Of a stretch of DNA of 64,000 nt, positions 1-8,819 are shown piece after piece. The notes below the pieces were generated by a model. It did not search any database. It was not told the origin of the DNA and saw only the letters and a program-made list of their open reading frames with translations. The translations under genes and the position numbers were made by a program. The stretch covers positions 62,001-126,000 of the forward strand of contig UCKU01000001.1 of the NCBI GenBank assembly GCA_900473185.1. The letters run 5' to 3'. This DNA is from Hyphomicrobiales bacterium (GTDB taxonomy: Bacteria; Pseudomonadota; Alphaproteobacteria; Rhizobiales; Rhizobiaceae). Position 1 is the first letter of the stretch, and each line of letters begins with the position of its first letter.

Positions 1-1
1 G

Positions 2-307
2 GCCGAATTCATGATGCTGATGGAAGAGCGCCGCCGCATCCGCATCCGTGATGGCGCCCGCAACTGGGCGCTTATGCGTGACCTTGAAAATCCCGGCTTC
101 TGGACAGAAACCTATCATACGCCGACCTGGGTCGAATATATCAGGCACAATCAGCGCCGCACACAGGCCGATGCCGAAAATACTGACCGGCTTCGCGCCC
201 TGCACCGCGGCGAGGGCCTGCCGAACGTTCATCGCATGATCGAACGACAGGCCATTCCGCCCGTCGATGACGTCTTCCACAAGGCACCGATCGATCTGCA
301 TCATTGA
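2..307 (+). CDS. C-terminal tail of an MFS exporter (MFS_3 type), partial
   Basis: The reading frame is open to the left edge, so this is the 3' end of a longer gene. The roughly 100 visible residues are soluble and charged and read like the cytoplasmic extension of MFS_3 (EntS-like) exporters: an arginine-rich start, then W-A-L-M-R-D-L-E-N-P, a T-E-T-Y strand and an H-N-Q-R-R-T-Q-A-D helix. This resembles an antibiotic-biosynthesis-monooxygenase-like fold that many rhizobial MFS_3 proteins carry after their last membrane helix. No membrane helix lies inside the window, so transport function is inferred only from this tail. The TGA stop is 8 bases before the next gene's preferred ATG, which suggests co-transcription with the GNAT gene. 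Confidence 0.6.
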   Translation, partial: AEFMMLMEERRRIRIRDGARNWALMRDLENPGFWTETYHTPTWVEYIRHNQRRTQADAENTDRLRALHRGEGLPNVHRMIERQAIPPVDDVFHKAPIDLHH

Positions 308-315
308 GATCAGCC

Positions 316-771
316 ATGCTCATTTTCCGAAACGCACGACAATCCGATCTCGCAGACATCATCCGGCTGCTCGGCGATGATGATCTCGGCAGCACGCGGG
401 AGGTCGTCTCGGATCCCGTCGATATACGCTATCTCGCAGCCTTCGCCGCAATCGAGGCAGATCCCAACCAGTTGCTGGCTGTTGCAACCGACGAGACGGA
501 CCGGGTCGTCGGTTGCTTGCAGCTGAGCTTTCTTCCCGGCCTTTCTCGAACGGGCATGTGGCGGGGCCAGATCGAAAGCGTGCGGATTGCGAAGGGCCAT
601 CGCGGCTCCGGGTTCGGCTCGCAATTCATCGAATGGGCGATCGCCCGCTGCTCCGAACGCGGTTGCGGTCTCGTGCAGCTCACATCCGACAAGACGCGCG
701 CGGATTCGATCCGGTTCTATGAAAAGCTCGGCTTTGTGACGAGCCATGAGGGGCTGAAGCGCAACCTGTAA
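316..771 (+). CDS. GNAT family N-acetyltransferase
   Basis: A 151-residue single-domain acetyltransferase expected to move an acetyl group from acetyl-CoA to an amine; the substrate is unknown. The acetyl-CoA loop is visible as R-I-A-K-G-H-R-G-S-G-F-G-S (Q/R-x-x-G-x-G/A type) at about residues 91-103, followed by the alpha-3 helix and the late S-I-R-F-Y-E-K-L-G-F motif typical of GNATs. The ATG at 316 is preferred to a TTG at 304, because 304 would overlap the upstream stop and adds no domain. It probably shares a transcript with the upstream exporter, as acetyltransferases and MFS exporters often do in detoxification pairs, though that role is inference. Confidence 0.85.
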   Translation: MLIFRNARQSDLADIIRLLGDDDLGSTREVVSDPVDIRYLAAFAAIEADPNQLLAVATDETDRVVGCLQLSFLPGLSRTGMWRGQIESVRIAKGHRGSGFGSQFIEWAIARCSERGCGLVQLTSDKTRADSIRFYEKLGFVTSHEGLKRNL

Positions 772-792
772 AGCCCGCTTGGCGCGCGCCTC

Positions 793-2064
793 TCACTTGA
801 GCTTGCCCTTCATCGATGCCTCGGGAAAGCAAGTCGGTTTCATGCCGTTCTTTTCCTGCCACTGGCCGATCGCGCGGCGTGTCTTGTAGCCGGGCAATCC
901 ATCCGAACCACCGACATCGTAACCCTGCCGTTCCAGCGCGCGCTGCATGGCGGCGACATCCGAGCGCAGCATCTTGCCGACATCGCCCCATTGTCCCTGG
1001 AATGCGCCGGAACCGGAGGCGATACGGTCGGCAAGGTTGCCGATATAGAGGGCATAGAGGTCGGAGTTGTTGTATTCTTTGATGATATAGAAGTTCGGCG
1101 TGACGATGAATTCCGGCCCGTCACGCCCGGCCGGCACCAGCATCATGCCCTGCGCTTTTAACTCGCCGGATGGAAAACCCTTGCCGGAAATACGTTTGAT
1201 GCCGAGCGACGCCCAGTGGGAGAGCGGCTTGGCAAGATCAGGCCCTTCCTGCGCGCAGGAGACGGCGTCCGGGATCGTCACCTCGAAGCCCCAGTCGCGG
1301 TCGCGCTGCCAGCCCTTTTTCACGAGGAAATTGGCAATCGAAGCGAGCGTGTCGGGAACCGAGGTCCAGATATTGCGGTGTCCGTCGCCGTCGAAATCGA
1401 CGGCATATTTCAGGTAGCTCGTCGGCATGAACTGCGGCTGACCGAGCGCGCCTGCCGACGATCCCTTGAAATCGGCAGGTGTTACGTCGCCGCCGTCGAG
1501 AATATGCAGCGCAGCGATCAGCTCCATGCGGAACATCTCCTTGCGCGTCGACATGAAGGCTTTGGTCGCCAGAATCTCGACGGCGGAGTTCGGGATCTTC
1601 GCCGCGCCGAAACCCGTCTCGCGTCCCCAGATTGCCAGCACGATCGAGCCCGGCACGCCATAGGTCTTTTCAATGCGGCTGAGCGTCGAGGCATATTGCG
1701 AGGCAAAGCCGCGTCCGGTCATCGCTAGCCGCTTCAGTCGATCCTCGTTGAAATAGGGGCCTGGGGAGGAAAATTCGGCTTGGGTCTGTGCCTGCTCCTT
1801 CGGCGGCGGAAAGCCAGGAGGAGCAAGATCGGTCAGGGTCCAATCCAGTTCGACACTGGAAAAGGCGGCGCGGAAGGTCTTCTCTGAAATGCCGTTCTTT
1901 TTCGCATCCGGCCAGAGATCGGCCTGAACCCATTTTTCGAATTGGGCTTCGACATCGGCTTTCGAAGGTGCGGCGTAAGAGGGCAAGGGAAAAAGTGCGG
2001 GCACCAACATGAGCGTCAATATCCGCAGCCGCCGTAAAATACCCCCCTCTGCCCTGCCGTGCAT
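793..2064 (-). CDS. Lytic murein transglycosylase (MltB family) with peptidoglycan-binding domain
   Basis: A periplasmic enzyme that cleaves the MurNAc-GlcNAc bond of peptidoglycan with formation of a 1,6-anhydro product. An N-terminal hydrophobic signal segment ends near P-S-Y-A-A, followed by the SLT_2/MltB catalytic domain; the catalytic Glu lies in W-G-R-E-T-G-F-G, and G-A-L-G-Q-P-Q-F-M-P-T-S-Y is a family signature. The last 60 residues form a PG_binding_1 domain (M-Q-R-A-L-E-R-Q-G-Y-D-V-G-G-S-D-G). The start is uncertain. The frame stays open back to 2241, but everything before about 2042 is translated repeat element. The ATG at 2064 lies within the element, while a TTG (2019) or ATG (2010) would start within the signal peptide. 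None has a well-spaced ribosome site. Confidence 0.85.
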   Translation of the reverse strand: MHGRAEGGILRRLRILTLMLVPALFPLPSYAAPSKADVEAQFEKWVQADLWPDAKKNGISEKTFRAAFSSVELDWTLTDLAPPGFPPPKEQAQTQAEFSSPGPYFNEDRLKRLAMTGRGFASQYASTLSRIEKTYGVPGSIVLAIWGRETGFGAAKIPNSAVEILATKAFMSTRKEMFRMELIAALHILDGGDVTPADFKGSSAGALGQPQFMPTSYLKYAVDFDGDGHRNIWTSVPDTLASIANFLVKKGWQRDRDWGFEVTIPDAVSCAQEGPDLAKPLSHWASLGIKRISGKGFPSGELKAQGMMLVPAGRDGPEFIVTPNFYIIKEYNNSDLYALYIGNLADRIASGSGAFQGQWGDVGKMLRSDVAAMQRALERQGYDVGGSDGLPGYKTRRAIGQWQEKNGMKPTCFPEASMKGKLK

Positions 2065-2213
2065 CTCCCCCACAGGTGGGGAGATTGGCTGGGCGCGCTG
2101 TTTTTCGCCAGCTATCGACGTCTCAACCGGGCAAACCGTTTGTGAGGCGGGAAACCAGAGCCGCTTGCGATCTCCCTCCTTGTGGGGGAGATGCCCGGCA
2201 GGGCAGAGGGGGG
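2042..2213. repeat. 172-bp intergenic element with palindromic ends (RIME-like)
   Basis: The two ends are inverted copies of each other: the left end reads CCCCCCTCTGCCCTGCC, and the right end its complement GGCAGGGCAGAGGGGGG. Each end also contains its own hairpin built on CTCCCCCAC/GTGGGGGAG. Such composite palindromic units between genes are typical of rhizobial intergenic mosaic elements. It fills the whole gap between recR and the transglycosylase gene and supplies in-frame codons to the front of the latter. Confidence 0.75.
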
Positions 2214-2237
2214 TGGTTCGCCGCATCCTCAATTCCC

Positions 2238-2843
2238 TCATATTGCTGTGCGCGCTCGAAGCGCAGCCGTCAGCGTACCCTCGTCGAGATAGTCGAGCTC
2301 GCCCCCCACGGGTACGCCATGCGCCAGCCGCGTGATCTTCACATTGAGATCCGCAAGCTGATCGGTGATGTAATGCGCCGTCGTCTGGCCCTCGACGGTC
2401 GCGTTCACGGCGATGATGATTTCTTTGATGCCGCCTTCGCCGACACGGTTGATCAGCCCGCGGATATTGAGATCGTCAGGGCCGACTCCGTCCAGCGGCG
2501 AGAGCGTGCCGCCAAGCACATGATAGGCGGCGTTCAGCGCGCCGGCGCGTTCCAGCGCCCAGAGATCCGAGACATCCTCGACGACGATGATGACGGATTG
2601 GTCACGCTGCGCATCGGTGCAGACCGTGCAGGGATCAACCGTATCGACATTGCCGCAGCGCGAGCAGATCTTCACCTTGTCATAGGCCTCGCCCATTGCA
2701 TGTGAGAGAGGACCAAGCAGCTGGTCCTTCTTCTTGATGAGATGCAGTGCCGCCCGCCGCGCTGAGCGCGGCCCGAGGCCTGGCACTTTCGCCAGAAGCT
2801 GGATCAGTTTTTCAATTTCGGGGCCGGTGACTCGCTTTGCCAT
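2238..2843 (-). CDS. recR: Recombination mediator RecR
   Basis: RecR acts with RecF and RecO to load RecA onto single-stranded DNA at gaps. The 201 residues carry the full family layout: an N-terminal helix-hairpin-helix region ([14 protein letters not shown]), a C4 zinc finger (C-S-R-C-G ... C-T-V-C at about residues 57-72), and a Toprim domain (V-V-E-D-V-S-D near 87-93; [10 protein letters not shown] near 111-120). Length matches the family. In many alpha-proteobacteria recR directly follows dnaX and ybaB. Here a LysE exporter and a divergently placed MOSC gene separate them, although dnaX, ybaB and recR still share the minus strand. Confidence 0.97.
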   Translation of the reverse strand: MAKRVTGPEIEKLIQLLAKVPGLGPRSARRAALHLIKKKDQLLGPLSHAMGEAYDKVKICSRCGNVDTVDPCTVCTDAQRDQSVIIVVEDVSDLWALERAGALNAAYHVLGGTLSPLDGVGPDDLNIRGLINRVGEGGIKEIIIAVNATVEGQTTAHYITDQLADLNVKITRLAHGVPVGGELDYLDEGTLTAALRARTAI

Positions 2844-2900
2844 GCGCCGTTCTTAGCTGATATGGAACGAAAACGGAATCACGGAAGAATCGCTGAAACC

Positions 2901-3518
2901 ATGAAAATCCTCGCCGTCTGCCGCGGCTCTGCCGAAAGGCTGCCGGGCAAGAGCTACAAGACCGGTATCTTCAAACATGCCGTCACCGGCGGCGTCGTGA
3001 TCGATGCCGAAGGCCTCGTCGGCGATGCGATCTGCAACAGGAAACATCACGGTGGCGTCGATCAGGCCGTCTATCTGGAAGGTTCTGTCAGCCTCGACTG
3101 GTGGGCGAGCGAACTCGGCCACCCCGTCGAGCCCGGCACCTTCGGCGAGAATCTCGTCATCGAAGGGCTTGATAACCGCGATGTCGCTGTCGGCGACCGC
3201 TTCATCGCCGGCGAACTGATCCTCGAAGTCACATCCTGCCGCATCCCTTGCGCCACGTTCGCCGCCAGGATGAATGATCCGAAATTCGTCAAGCGCTACA
3301 CCAGGGCAGCACGCCCCGGCATCTATTGCCGCGTGATATCAAATGGAATCGTGGAAGCTGGAATGCCGGTCGAGTATAAGCCATTTCCGGGCGTTGCAGT
3401 CACAATGCCGGAAATGATGGAAACCTTCGGACGCCGGCTTTCAGCAACAGACCGCGAGCGCTATCTGGCGGCGCCTGTTCACTACAAGCTGCGAGCCGAA
3501 CTGGAAGCACAGCCATAG
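2901..3518 (+). CDS. MOSC domain-containing protein (YiiM-like)
   Basis: A 205-residue protein of the MOSC family, related to E. coli YiiM, which is linked to molybdenum-cofactor-dependent reduction of N-hydroxylated bases. Family features are the start M-K-I-L-A-V-C-R-G, the central G-G-V-D-Q-A-V-Y segment, F-G-E-N-L-V-I-E-G-L, and the conserved Cys in C-R-I-P-C-A-T-F, the presumed cofactor or sulfur-binding cysteine. A start 39 bases upstream is open but adds a non-conserved head; the ATG at 2901 fits homologues. The gene is divergent from recR and convergent with the LysE gene, almost touching it. Confidence 0.85.
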   Translation: MKILAVCRGSAERLPGKSYKTGIFKHAVTGGVVIDAEGLVGDAICNRKHHGGVDQAVYLEGSVSLDWWASELGHPVEPGTFGENLVIEGLDNRDVAVGDRFIAGELILEVTSCRIPCATFAARMNDPKFVKRYTRAARPGIYCRVISNGIVEAGMPVEYKPFPGVAVTMPEMMETFGRRLSATDRERYLAAPVHYKLRAELEAQP

Positions 3519-3519
3519 C

Positions 3520-4134
3520 TCAGCGCATCGCGATGGTGACGGCAGCCCCCGCCATCGTTCCCGCGCTCACCCGGTTGGCGATCCGCACAGCACGCCGGCT
3601 CTTCAGGAAACCGCGCGCTTTTGCTGCGAGGAACATCCAGCTGAAGTCGACGACAGCCAGAACGACGAACAGCGTGACGACGAGTTCGGCCCAGCCGGCA
3701 AGCGACACCGAGGGAATGTCGATAATCGACGGCAGAAGGGCCACGTAGAACATCATGATCTTCGGATTGCCGAGCGCGATCGCCAGGCCGGTGAAAAACA
3801 ACCGGCCGCGCGAACGCTCCTGCGGCAGATCCTCTTCCTCGACCTCAGCTTTGGCGAACCACATCCGCCAGGCGAGATAAAGAAGATAGAGCACGCCCAA
3901 CCATTTGATGACGACGAAGACGTGGTAGAATCTTTCGGCGATCGCCGAGAGGCCGGCAATGGCGCAGGTGAGCCAGATGGCATCCCCGGCCCACATGCCG
4001 AACAGGAAAGGCAGCACGTCGCGTGCACCTTTCGAGATGACCCGGGCAACAAGCGCCGCAACGCTCGGTCCAGGTGTCCCGGCGGCAATGAAAAGAGCGC
4101 CGGCGAAAACCAGCAGCGTCGTCAGGGTCATCAT
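3520..4134 (-). CDS. LysE family amino-acid/homoserine exporter
   Basis: A 204-residue inner-membrane protein with the LysE/RhtB pattern: an N-terminal helix followed by G-T-P-G-P-S-V-A (the G-P-G/P-G-P signature at about residues 19-26), then five further hydrophobic segments. It is expected to export small amino acids or homoserine-lactone-type compounds; the actual substrate cannot be read from sequence. The ATG at 4134 has a GGAG-type ribosome site just upstream. Its 3' end meets the MOSC gene head-on with one base between the two stops. It sits between ybaB and recR on the same strand but is functionally unrelated. Confidence 0.88.
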   Translation of the reverse strand: MMTLTTLLVFAGALFIAAGTPGPSVAALVARVISKGARDVLPFLFGMWAGDAIWLTCAIAGLSAIAERFYHVFVVIKWLGVLYLLYLAWRMWFAKAEVEEEDLPQERSRGRLFFTGLAIALGNPKIMMFYVALLPSIIDIPSVSLAGWAELVVTLFVVLAVVDFSWMFLAAKARGFLKSRRAVRIANRVSAGTMAGAAVTIAMR

Positions 4135-4183
4135 CTCCCGTCTCCTCTTCCGGGACCAGTCTTTACCGGACCAGTCGACGAAA

Positions 4184-4507
4184 TCAGAAAGGCAGCTTGA
4201 AGCCGGGCGGGATCGGCAGGCCGGCCGTCAGCGCCTTGGTCTTTTCCGCAGCGATGGCTTCGGCCTTGTCCTTGGCATCCTTGTGGGCGGCAACGATAAG
4301 GTCTTCGAGGATTTCGACATCGTCTTCCTTGAAGAGGGAAGGATCGATCTTCAGGCTCTTCAATTCGCCCTTGCCGGAGATAATGACGGTGACGAGCCCG
4401 CCGCCTGCCTTGCCTTCGGCGGTCAGCTCGGCGATTTCCGCCTGCATCTGCTCCATCTTGGCCTGCATTTCCTTGACTTTGCCCATCATGCCCATGATGT
4501 CGCGCAT
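4184..4507 (-). CDS. YbaB/EbfC family nucleoid-associated protein
   Basis: A 107-residue DNA-binding protein of the YbaB/EbfC family. It shows the methionine-rich N-terminal helix ([17 protein letters not shown]), the central beta strands with [17 protein letters not shown], and a C-terminal helix. Proteins of this family form dimers that bind DNA and shape the nucleoid. A strong AAGGAG precedes the ATG. It follows dnaX with a 19-base gap on the same strand, the classical dnaX-ybaB arrangement, so it is almost certainly translated from the dnaX transcript. Confidence 0.93.
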   Translation of the reverse strand: MRDIMGMMGKVKEMQAKMEQMQAEIAELTAEGKAGGGLVTVIISGKGELKSLKIDPSLFKEDDVEILEDLIVAAHKDAKDKAEAIAAEKTKALTAGLPIPPGFKLPF

Positions 4508-4526
4508 CGTCTTCTCCTTCTTGAAA

Positions 4527-6395
4527 CTAGAATTCTATGTCGTCGCCGGGCAGGATATCGCCTTCTTCGGATTCGGCGGCAGCAGGCGGGTTGACCTCCT
4601 CCGCCTCTTCCTCCGGCGTCGGCGCCCTCACGCGCACGTCGATGATCTTGGCACCTGGAAACTGGGCGAGGATTGCCGCAACGTCAGGGTCCTGACGTGC
4701 ATCGCTGACGCGCTGCTCCTGCGCCTTGGCTTCCGCCTCCACCATCGTCGGCCCGCCTTCTTCGCGGCTGGTGCTGACGATCCAGTGGATGCCTGTCCAT
4801 TCCTTGAGCTTGACGGCAAGCTCGTTGAGCAATGTGCCAGGAGCGCCCTCGGTGAGATTCACGTCCAGACGGCCGGGCTCGATCCGTACGGGCCGCACGA
4901 AATTGCGCACCAATGCCTTGAGTTTGACGTCGCGTTTTTCGGCAGCGAGATCAACGATATCGCCGATCGAATTGACCGGCACGAGCGGCTTCGGCGCTTC
5001 CGCCGGCCTCGTCTCGACGCGGCCGATACTCTGCGGCTCCGGATTGGGCACGGCGCGCAGCATGGCGGTTGGCCCCGAGGGCTGCGGCCGCGGGGCGGGC
5101 TCGGGAGCCCGTGCCGTCACATTCGTCTGGTAGGGCACACGCGTGCCGCCGCCATTGCCCGAAGGCATAGGAGAAGACTGGCGTGGCGCACCGTTTTCGT
5201 TGGAAAATTCCGCAAGCCGCCGCGCCGCATCCTCAGGTGCCGGCAGATGTGCCGCGTGCGCGAGCCGGATAAGCACCATCTCGGCCGCACCCGCCGTGCG
5301 CGAAGAGTTTTCCGTCTCCGGAATGCCCTTCAGCAGCATCTGCCAGATGCGCGAGAGCGTGGTAACCGCGACACCTTGCGCAAATTCCGCAGCCTTGGTG
5401 CGCTCCACTTCACTGAGCGAAGGGTCGTTTGCGGCATCGGGTACATATTTCAGCCGCGTCACCAGATGCGTGAAATCGGCGAGATCCGTCAGCACCACGA
5501 CCGGGTTGGCGCCTGCTTCGTACTGGCTCTGGAATTCATTGAGGGCGCTTGCAACATCACCGCGCACGATATGCTGGAAGAGATCGACGATGCGGGCGCG
5601 ATCGGCAAGGCCGAGCATGCCGCGTACGGCTTCCGCCTGCACCACGCCACCGCCATGGGCGATCGCCTGGTCCATCAGCGACAGGCCGTCGCGGGCAGAA
5701 CCTTCCGCAGCGCGCGCGATCATCGCCAGCGCATCGGGTTCCGCCTCGATGCCTTCCTTGGCAGCGATGGTCGAAAACAGGCCCACGAGATCGGAAGCGC
5801 TGATGCGGCGCAGGTCGAAGCGCTGGCAGCGCGAGAGAACGGTGATCGGAACCTTGCGGATTTCCGTCGTCGCAAAGATGAATTTCACATGCTCCGGCGG
5901 CTCTTCCAGTGTCTTCAACAACCCGTTGAAGGCTTGCGTCGAGAGCATGTGCACTTCGTCGATGATATAGACCTTGTAACGCGCCGAAACCGGCCTGTAG
6001 CGCACCTGCTCGATGATCTCTCTGATATCGTCGATGCCGGTATGTGAGGCGGCGTCCATCTCGATCACGTCGACATGGCGGCCTTCCATGATTGCCTGGC
6101 AATGTTCGCCCGGCACACGCAGGTCGATCGTGGGCTTGTCGATCTCAGCCGTCTTGTAGTTTAAGGCGCGGGCCAGAATGCGCGCCGTCGTCGTCTTGCC
6201 CACCCCGCGAACGCCGGTCAGCATATAGGCCTGCGCGATACGGCCGGTCTCGAAGGCGTTGGTGAGCGTGCGGACCATCGGCTCCTGGCCGACCATCAGG
6301 TCCGTGAAATCCTTGGGGCGGTATTTGCGTGCCAGCACCCGGTATCCGGTGCCCGTCGAGGCGGCATCTTGTGATTGTCGCTCGGTGTCGCTCAT
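4527..6395 (-). CDS. dnaX: DNA polymerase III subunits gamma and tau
   Basis: The clamp-loader ATPase of the replisome. The 622 residues begin with the AAA+ module: the conserved head [10 protein letters not shown], Walker [10 protein letters not shown], Walker [10 protein letters not shown], and a sensor-1 region [10 protein letters not shown]. Domain III and a proline/alanine-rich linker follow (about residues 380-500), then the tau-like C-terminal part. The zinc knuckle of E. coli DnaX is mostly missing: only one Cys (G-E-H-C-Q-A-I) remains in the region that should hold four. The start is set at the ATG (6395) just before the conserved head; the open frame beyond it runs through the SRP RNA gene and is not coding. 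Confidence 0.96.
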   Translation of the reverse strand: MSDTERQSQDAASTGTGYRVLARKYRPKDFTDLMVGQEPMVRTLTNAFETGRIAQAYMLTGVRGVGKTTTARILARALNYKTAEIDKPTIDLRVPGEHCQAIMEGRHVDVIEMDAASHTGIDDIREIIEQVRYRPVSARYKVYIIDEVHMLSTQAFNGLLKTLEEPPEHVKFIFATTEIRKVPITVLSRCQRFDLRRISASDLVGLFSTIAAKEGIEAEPDALAMIARAAEGSARDGLSLMDQAIAHGGGVVQAEAVRGMLGLADRARIVDLFQHIVRGDVASALNEFQSQYEAGANPVVVLTDLADFTHLVTRLKYVPDAANDPSLSEVERTKAAEFAQGVAVTTLSRIWQMLLKGIPETENSSRTAGAAEMVLIRLAHAAHLPAPEDAARRLAEFSNENGAPRQSSPMPSGNGGGTRVPYQTNVTARAPEPAPRPQPSGPTAMLRAVPNPEPQSIGRVETRPAEAPKPLVPVNSIGDIVDLAAEKRDVKLKALVRNFVRPVRIEPGRLDVNLTEGAPGTLLNELAVKLKEWTGIHWIVSTSREEGGPTMVEAEAKAQEQRVSDARQDPDVAAILAQFPGAKIIDVRVRAPTPEEEAEEVNPPAAAESEEGDILPGDDIEF

Positions 6396-6440
6396 CGCCC
6401 TGCTTGCGCCCGGAAGGCCGGGCTTCTTGGAAGAGAAGGT

Positions 6441-6537
6441 GGGAGGCTGGCACGATGACCCGTGCCGGGGCTCGTTAGGGCTGCTTCCTTCCGGACCTGA
6501 CCCGGTTGGCGAGTGGCTCGTCCACCACCAACCTCCC
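6441..6537 (-). ncRNA. ffs: Signal recognition particle RNA (4.5S, small bacterial type)
   Basis: On the minus strand the segment folds as a single long hairpin closed by GGGAGG (6532-6537 side) and CCTCCC (6441-6446 side). The apical part contains the invariant SRP domain IV: GGTCAGGTCCGGAAGGAAGC, with the asymmetric and symmetric internal loops that bind Ffh. The terminal stem is rich in GC as expected. It is about 97 nt long, the size of bacterial 4.5S RNA, and lies just upstream of dnaX, its usual place in rhizobia. The RNA pairs with Ffh to target nascent membrane proteins. Confidence 0.95.
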
Positions 6538-6610
6538 GGATGCACATATCGGCAAAAACATCATCAAAAGCAAGCCAAGCTCCAAAAAAACTGCTAGTCC
6601 ATTGGAAAAC

Positions 6611-7036
6611 ATGAGGAGAATGCCTTTGAGCGATTTCGTGATCGACGCCAGGCTGGAAAACGACAGCACCAGTATCATGGTGGCTGGCCTGTGCGACGTG
6701 AGGCTATCGAAGGACGCTCGCTGGCCCTGGCTGATCCTGGTGCCGCGCCGGGCTGATATCACGGAGATCTTCGAATTGACGCCGCTCGATCAGGTGTTGT
6801 TGACCTTCGAGATCGAGCTCGTCTCCGCAGCACTCAAGAAGGTCACCGGTGCCACGAAAATCAATGTCGGGGCTCTTGGCAATATCGTCCGCCAGCTTCA
6901 TGTTCATGTCATTGCGCGTTCCGAAGGTGACGCGAACTGGCCGGGTCCCGTCTGGGGTTTCGGCAAGGCCGAGCCTTACAAGGACGCAGCAAGAGACGAA
7001 TTCATAGCAAAGCTGCGGGAAGCCCTTTCACCATGA
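6611..7036 (+). CDS. HIT domain protein (histidine triad-like nucleotide hydrolase)
   Basis: About 141 residues forming one HIT domain. The triad region reads Q-L-H-V-H-V-I-A-R near residues 97-105, so it has the H-x-H of the family but Ala-Arg where canonical members have the third His. W-P-W-L-I-L-V-P-R-R is the matching first strand. HIT proteins hydrolyse or transfer nucleotide alpha-phosphates; the substrate here is unknown. Two start codons compete: ATG at 6611 and ATG at 6620. An AGGAG sits only one base before the second, too close, so 6611 is chosen with reserve. Its TGA overlaps the nudC ATG (ATGA), indicating coupling of two nucleotide-handling enzymes. Confidence 0.82.
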   Translation: MRRMPLSDFVIDARLENDSTSIMVAGLCDVRLSKDARWPWLILVPRRADITEIFELTPLDQVLLTFEIELVSAALKKVTGATKINVGALGNIVRQLHVHVIARSEGDANWPGPVWGFGKAEPYKDAARDEFIAKLREALSP

Positions 7037-7992
7037 GTTATTCGCTTTTCGATTCGGACGTGCCGCATCCGGAACCCAGCAATCTCACCGCCTTTGCCGC
7101 CAACGACCTGAGCCGCGACAGCGAACATCGCGATGAAGGCTCTGTCGAAAAGGCGCTCGCCCGCGAAGGCACGCATATTTTCGCCTTCGCCAGGGACAAG
7201 CTGGTGCTCAAGCACGACGGCCAGGTGCTCGATCCGCTCTTTGCGCGCTATGAACTGCAGGAGCTGAAACCGAATTGGGACGAAACCGTGCTGCTCGGCT
7301 ATCGCAAAACCGGCGAGCCGCGCCTGGCCGTGCCCGTCGGCATCGATGTCGAGGATATGGCGAGCCAGTACAAGCCGGTCGACGGACGCTCGCTCTTCCG
7401 TGACGAGCTCGTCGACGAGATGCTGCTCGGCGAGTTCTCCCAGGCAGCAAGCCTTATCCGATGGAACGGTGACAACCAGTTTTGCGGCCGCTGCGGCTCC
7501 GTCATGGAAATCCGCATCGGCGGTTACAAGCGGGTCTGCACCGCCTGCGAGCACATGATCTTCCCGCGTACCGATCCCGTCGTCATAATGCTGACGATCG
7601 ATGAGGAGCGTGATCTCTGCCTGCTCGGCCGCAGCCCGCATTTCGCGCCCGGTATGTATTCCTGTCTGGCGGGCTTCCTGGAGCCCGGCGAGACGATCGA
7701 AAATGCCGTTCGCCGTGAAACGCTGGAAGAATCCGGCATCAAGACCGGTCGTATCCGCTATCATGCCTCCCAGCCTTGGCCGATGCCGCATTCGCTGATG
7801 ATCGGCTGTTATGCCGAGGCGAAGTCGCGAGATATCCACCGCGATGAGGCTGAGCTCGAGGATTGCCGCTGGTTCACCCGCGAGGAAACCATCGAAATGC
7901 TGGAGCGTCCTGGCGCCAACGGCAAGGCGTCGCCGCCGAAGGGCGCGATCGCCCATCGCTTGATGCGCGATTGGGTCGAGTGGAAACGCTGA
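7033..7992 (+). CDS. nudC: NAD+/NADH diphosphatase, NudC family
   Basis: A 319-residue Nudix hydrolase that cleaves NAD(H) to NMN(H) and AMP and can remove NAD caps from RNA. The family order is complete: an N-terminal NUDIX-like domain, a zinc ribbon (C-G-R-C-G ... V-C-T-A-C at about residues 155-175), and the Nudix box G-F-L-E-P-G-E-T-I-E ... R-E-T-L-E-E-S-G matching G-x5-E-x7-R-E-U-x-E-E-x-G-U. After the box, S-Q-P-W-P-M-P-H-S-L is the SQPWPFPxS signature that separates NudC from other Nudix enzymes. It overlaps the upstream HIT gene by four bases. Confidence 0.95.
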   Translation: MSYSLFDSDVPHPEPSNLTAFAANDLSRDSEHRDEGSVEKALAREGTHIFAFARDKLVLKHDGQVLDPLFARYELQELKPNWDETVLLGYRKTGEPRLAVPVGIDVEDMASQYKPVDGRSLFRDELVDEMLLGEFSQAASLIRWNGDNQFCGRCGSVMEIRIGGYKRVCTACEHMIFPRTDPVVIMLTIDEERDLCLLGRSPHFAPGMYSCLAGFLEPGETIENAVRRETLEESGIKTGRIRYHASQPWPMPHSLMIGCYAEAKSRDIHRDEAELEDCRWFTREETIEMLERPGANGKASPPKGAIAHRLMRDWVEWKR

Positions 7993-8056
7993 ACAAAGGG
8001 TCGGAGAGCACGGATGATCGTCAGCCGGCCCGGCCTGTCTGCATGAGGGCATAATC

Positions 8057-8749
8057 ATGGTCGCTCGCTCAGAACGGCTGCTGACCCTGCTTCAGACGCT
8101 CCGGCGCTATCGGCGGCCGGTCACTGGCATCGTGTTGGCCGAAGAAACGGGTGTCAGCCTTCGCACGCTCTACCGCGATATTGCGAGCCTTCAGGCGCAA
8201 GGCGCCATGATCGAGGGTGAAGCCGGCATAGGCTATGTGCTGAAACCCGGCTTCATGCTGCCGCCGATGATGTTTTCCGAGGAAGAGCTGGAAGCTCTGG
8301 TGCTTGGCTCGCGTTGGGTGGCACGCGCCGCCGAGCCGCGCCTGGCCAATGCCGGCGCTGATGCGCTGGCAAAGATCGCCGCCGTGCTGCCGCCCGACAT
8401 GCGCGATATGGTTGATTCGGCCACACTTTTTGTCGGCCGCAAACGGCAGGATGAGGACAAGGCAGATGTTTCGGCCATCCGCAAGGCGATCCGCTTGGAG
8501 CGTATCCTTGAACTGCATTATGGCGACGAAAAGGGGCGTATCTCCCGCCGCCGTGTCTGGCCTTTCGCGCTCGGCTATTTCGAGCATGTGCGCATCATCA
8601 TGGCCTGGTGCGAACTGCGCCAGGATTTCCGTCATTTTCGCACCGATCGCATCATCGATATGACGATCCATGATGCGCGGTATCCGCGTCGTCGCACCAT
8701 TCTTCTGAAGGAATGGCGGGAAACGCAGGATACTCCGATCGAGCACTAA
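8057..8749 (+). CDS. YafY-type transcriptional regulator (HTH + WYL)
   Basis: A 230-residue regulator with an N-terminal winged helix-turn-helix of the HTH_11 type (residues 1-60; V-S-L-R-T-L-Y-R-D-I-A-S-L-Q is the recognition region), and a C-terminal WYL domain from about residue 135 (I-R-L-E-R-I-L-E-L-H-Y-G-D ... R-R-V-W-P-F-A-L-G-Y). WYL domains usually sense nucleotides or small ligands. The gene is directly followed by a DUF1127 gene and a VOC gene. Two near-identical palindromes lie before those two genes, the first starting two bases after this stop codon. They are the natural candidates for its binding sites. Confidence 0.9.
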   Translation: MVARSERLLTLLQTLRRYRRPVTGIVLAEETGVSLRTLYRDIASLQAQGAMIEGEAGIGYVLKPGFMLPPMMFSEEELEALVLGSRWVARAAEPRLANAGADALAKIAAVLPPDMRDMVDSATLFVGRKRQDEDKADVSAIRKAIRLERILELHYGDEKGRISRRRVWPFALGYFEHVRIIMAWCELRQDFRHFRTDRIIDMTIHDARYPRRRTILLKEWRETQDTPIEH

Positions 8750-8750
8750 C

Positions 8751-8774
8751 GCTACTGCCATAAACTGTCAGCAG
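8751..8774. promoter_or_regulatory. Candidate operator of the WYL regulator, copy 1
   Basis: The sequence GCTACTGCCATAAA is followed by CTGTCAGCAG, an imperfect inverted repeat (TACTGCCA/TGTCAGCA arms). It lies between the regulator gene and the DUF1127 gene. The same 14-base left half recurs exactly at 9115, where the palindrome is perfect. A further half-site-like stretch (TATTGTCAGTA) occurs at about 8782-8792. Confidence 0.55.
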
Positions 8775-8819
8775 GAAGCGCTATTGTCAGTACCAGTCCA
8801 GCAGGAAGGAGTACTGATC

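Noticed and set aside
4197-6047. 616-codon open frame on the plus strand opposite dnaX and ybaB
   Set aside because: Composition is arginine/histidine-rich without domains; it is the GC-driven shadow of dnaX codons.
6396-6545. 50-codon N-terminal extension of dnaX
   Set aside because: It overlaps the SRP RNA gene; the conserved DnaX head starts after 6395.
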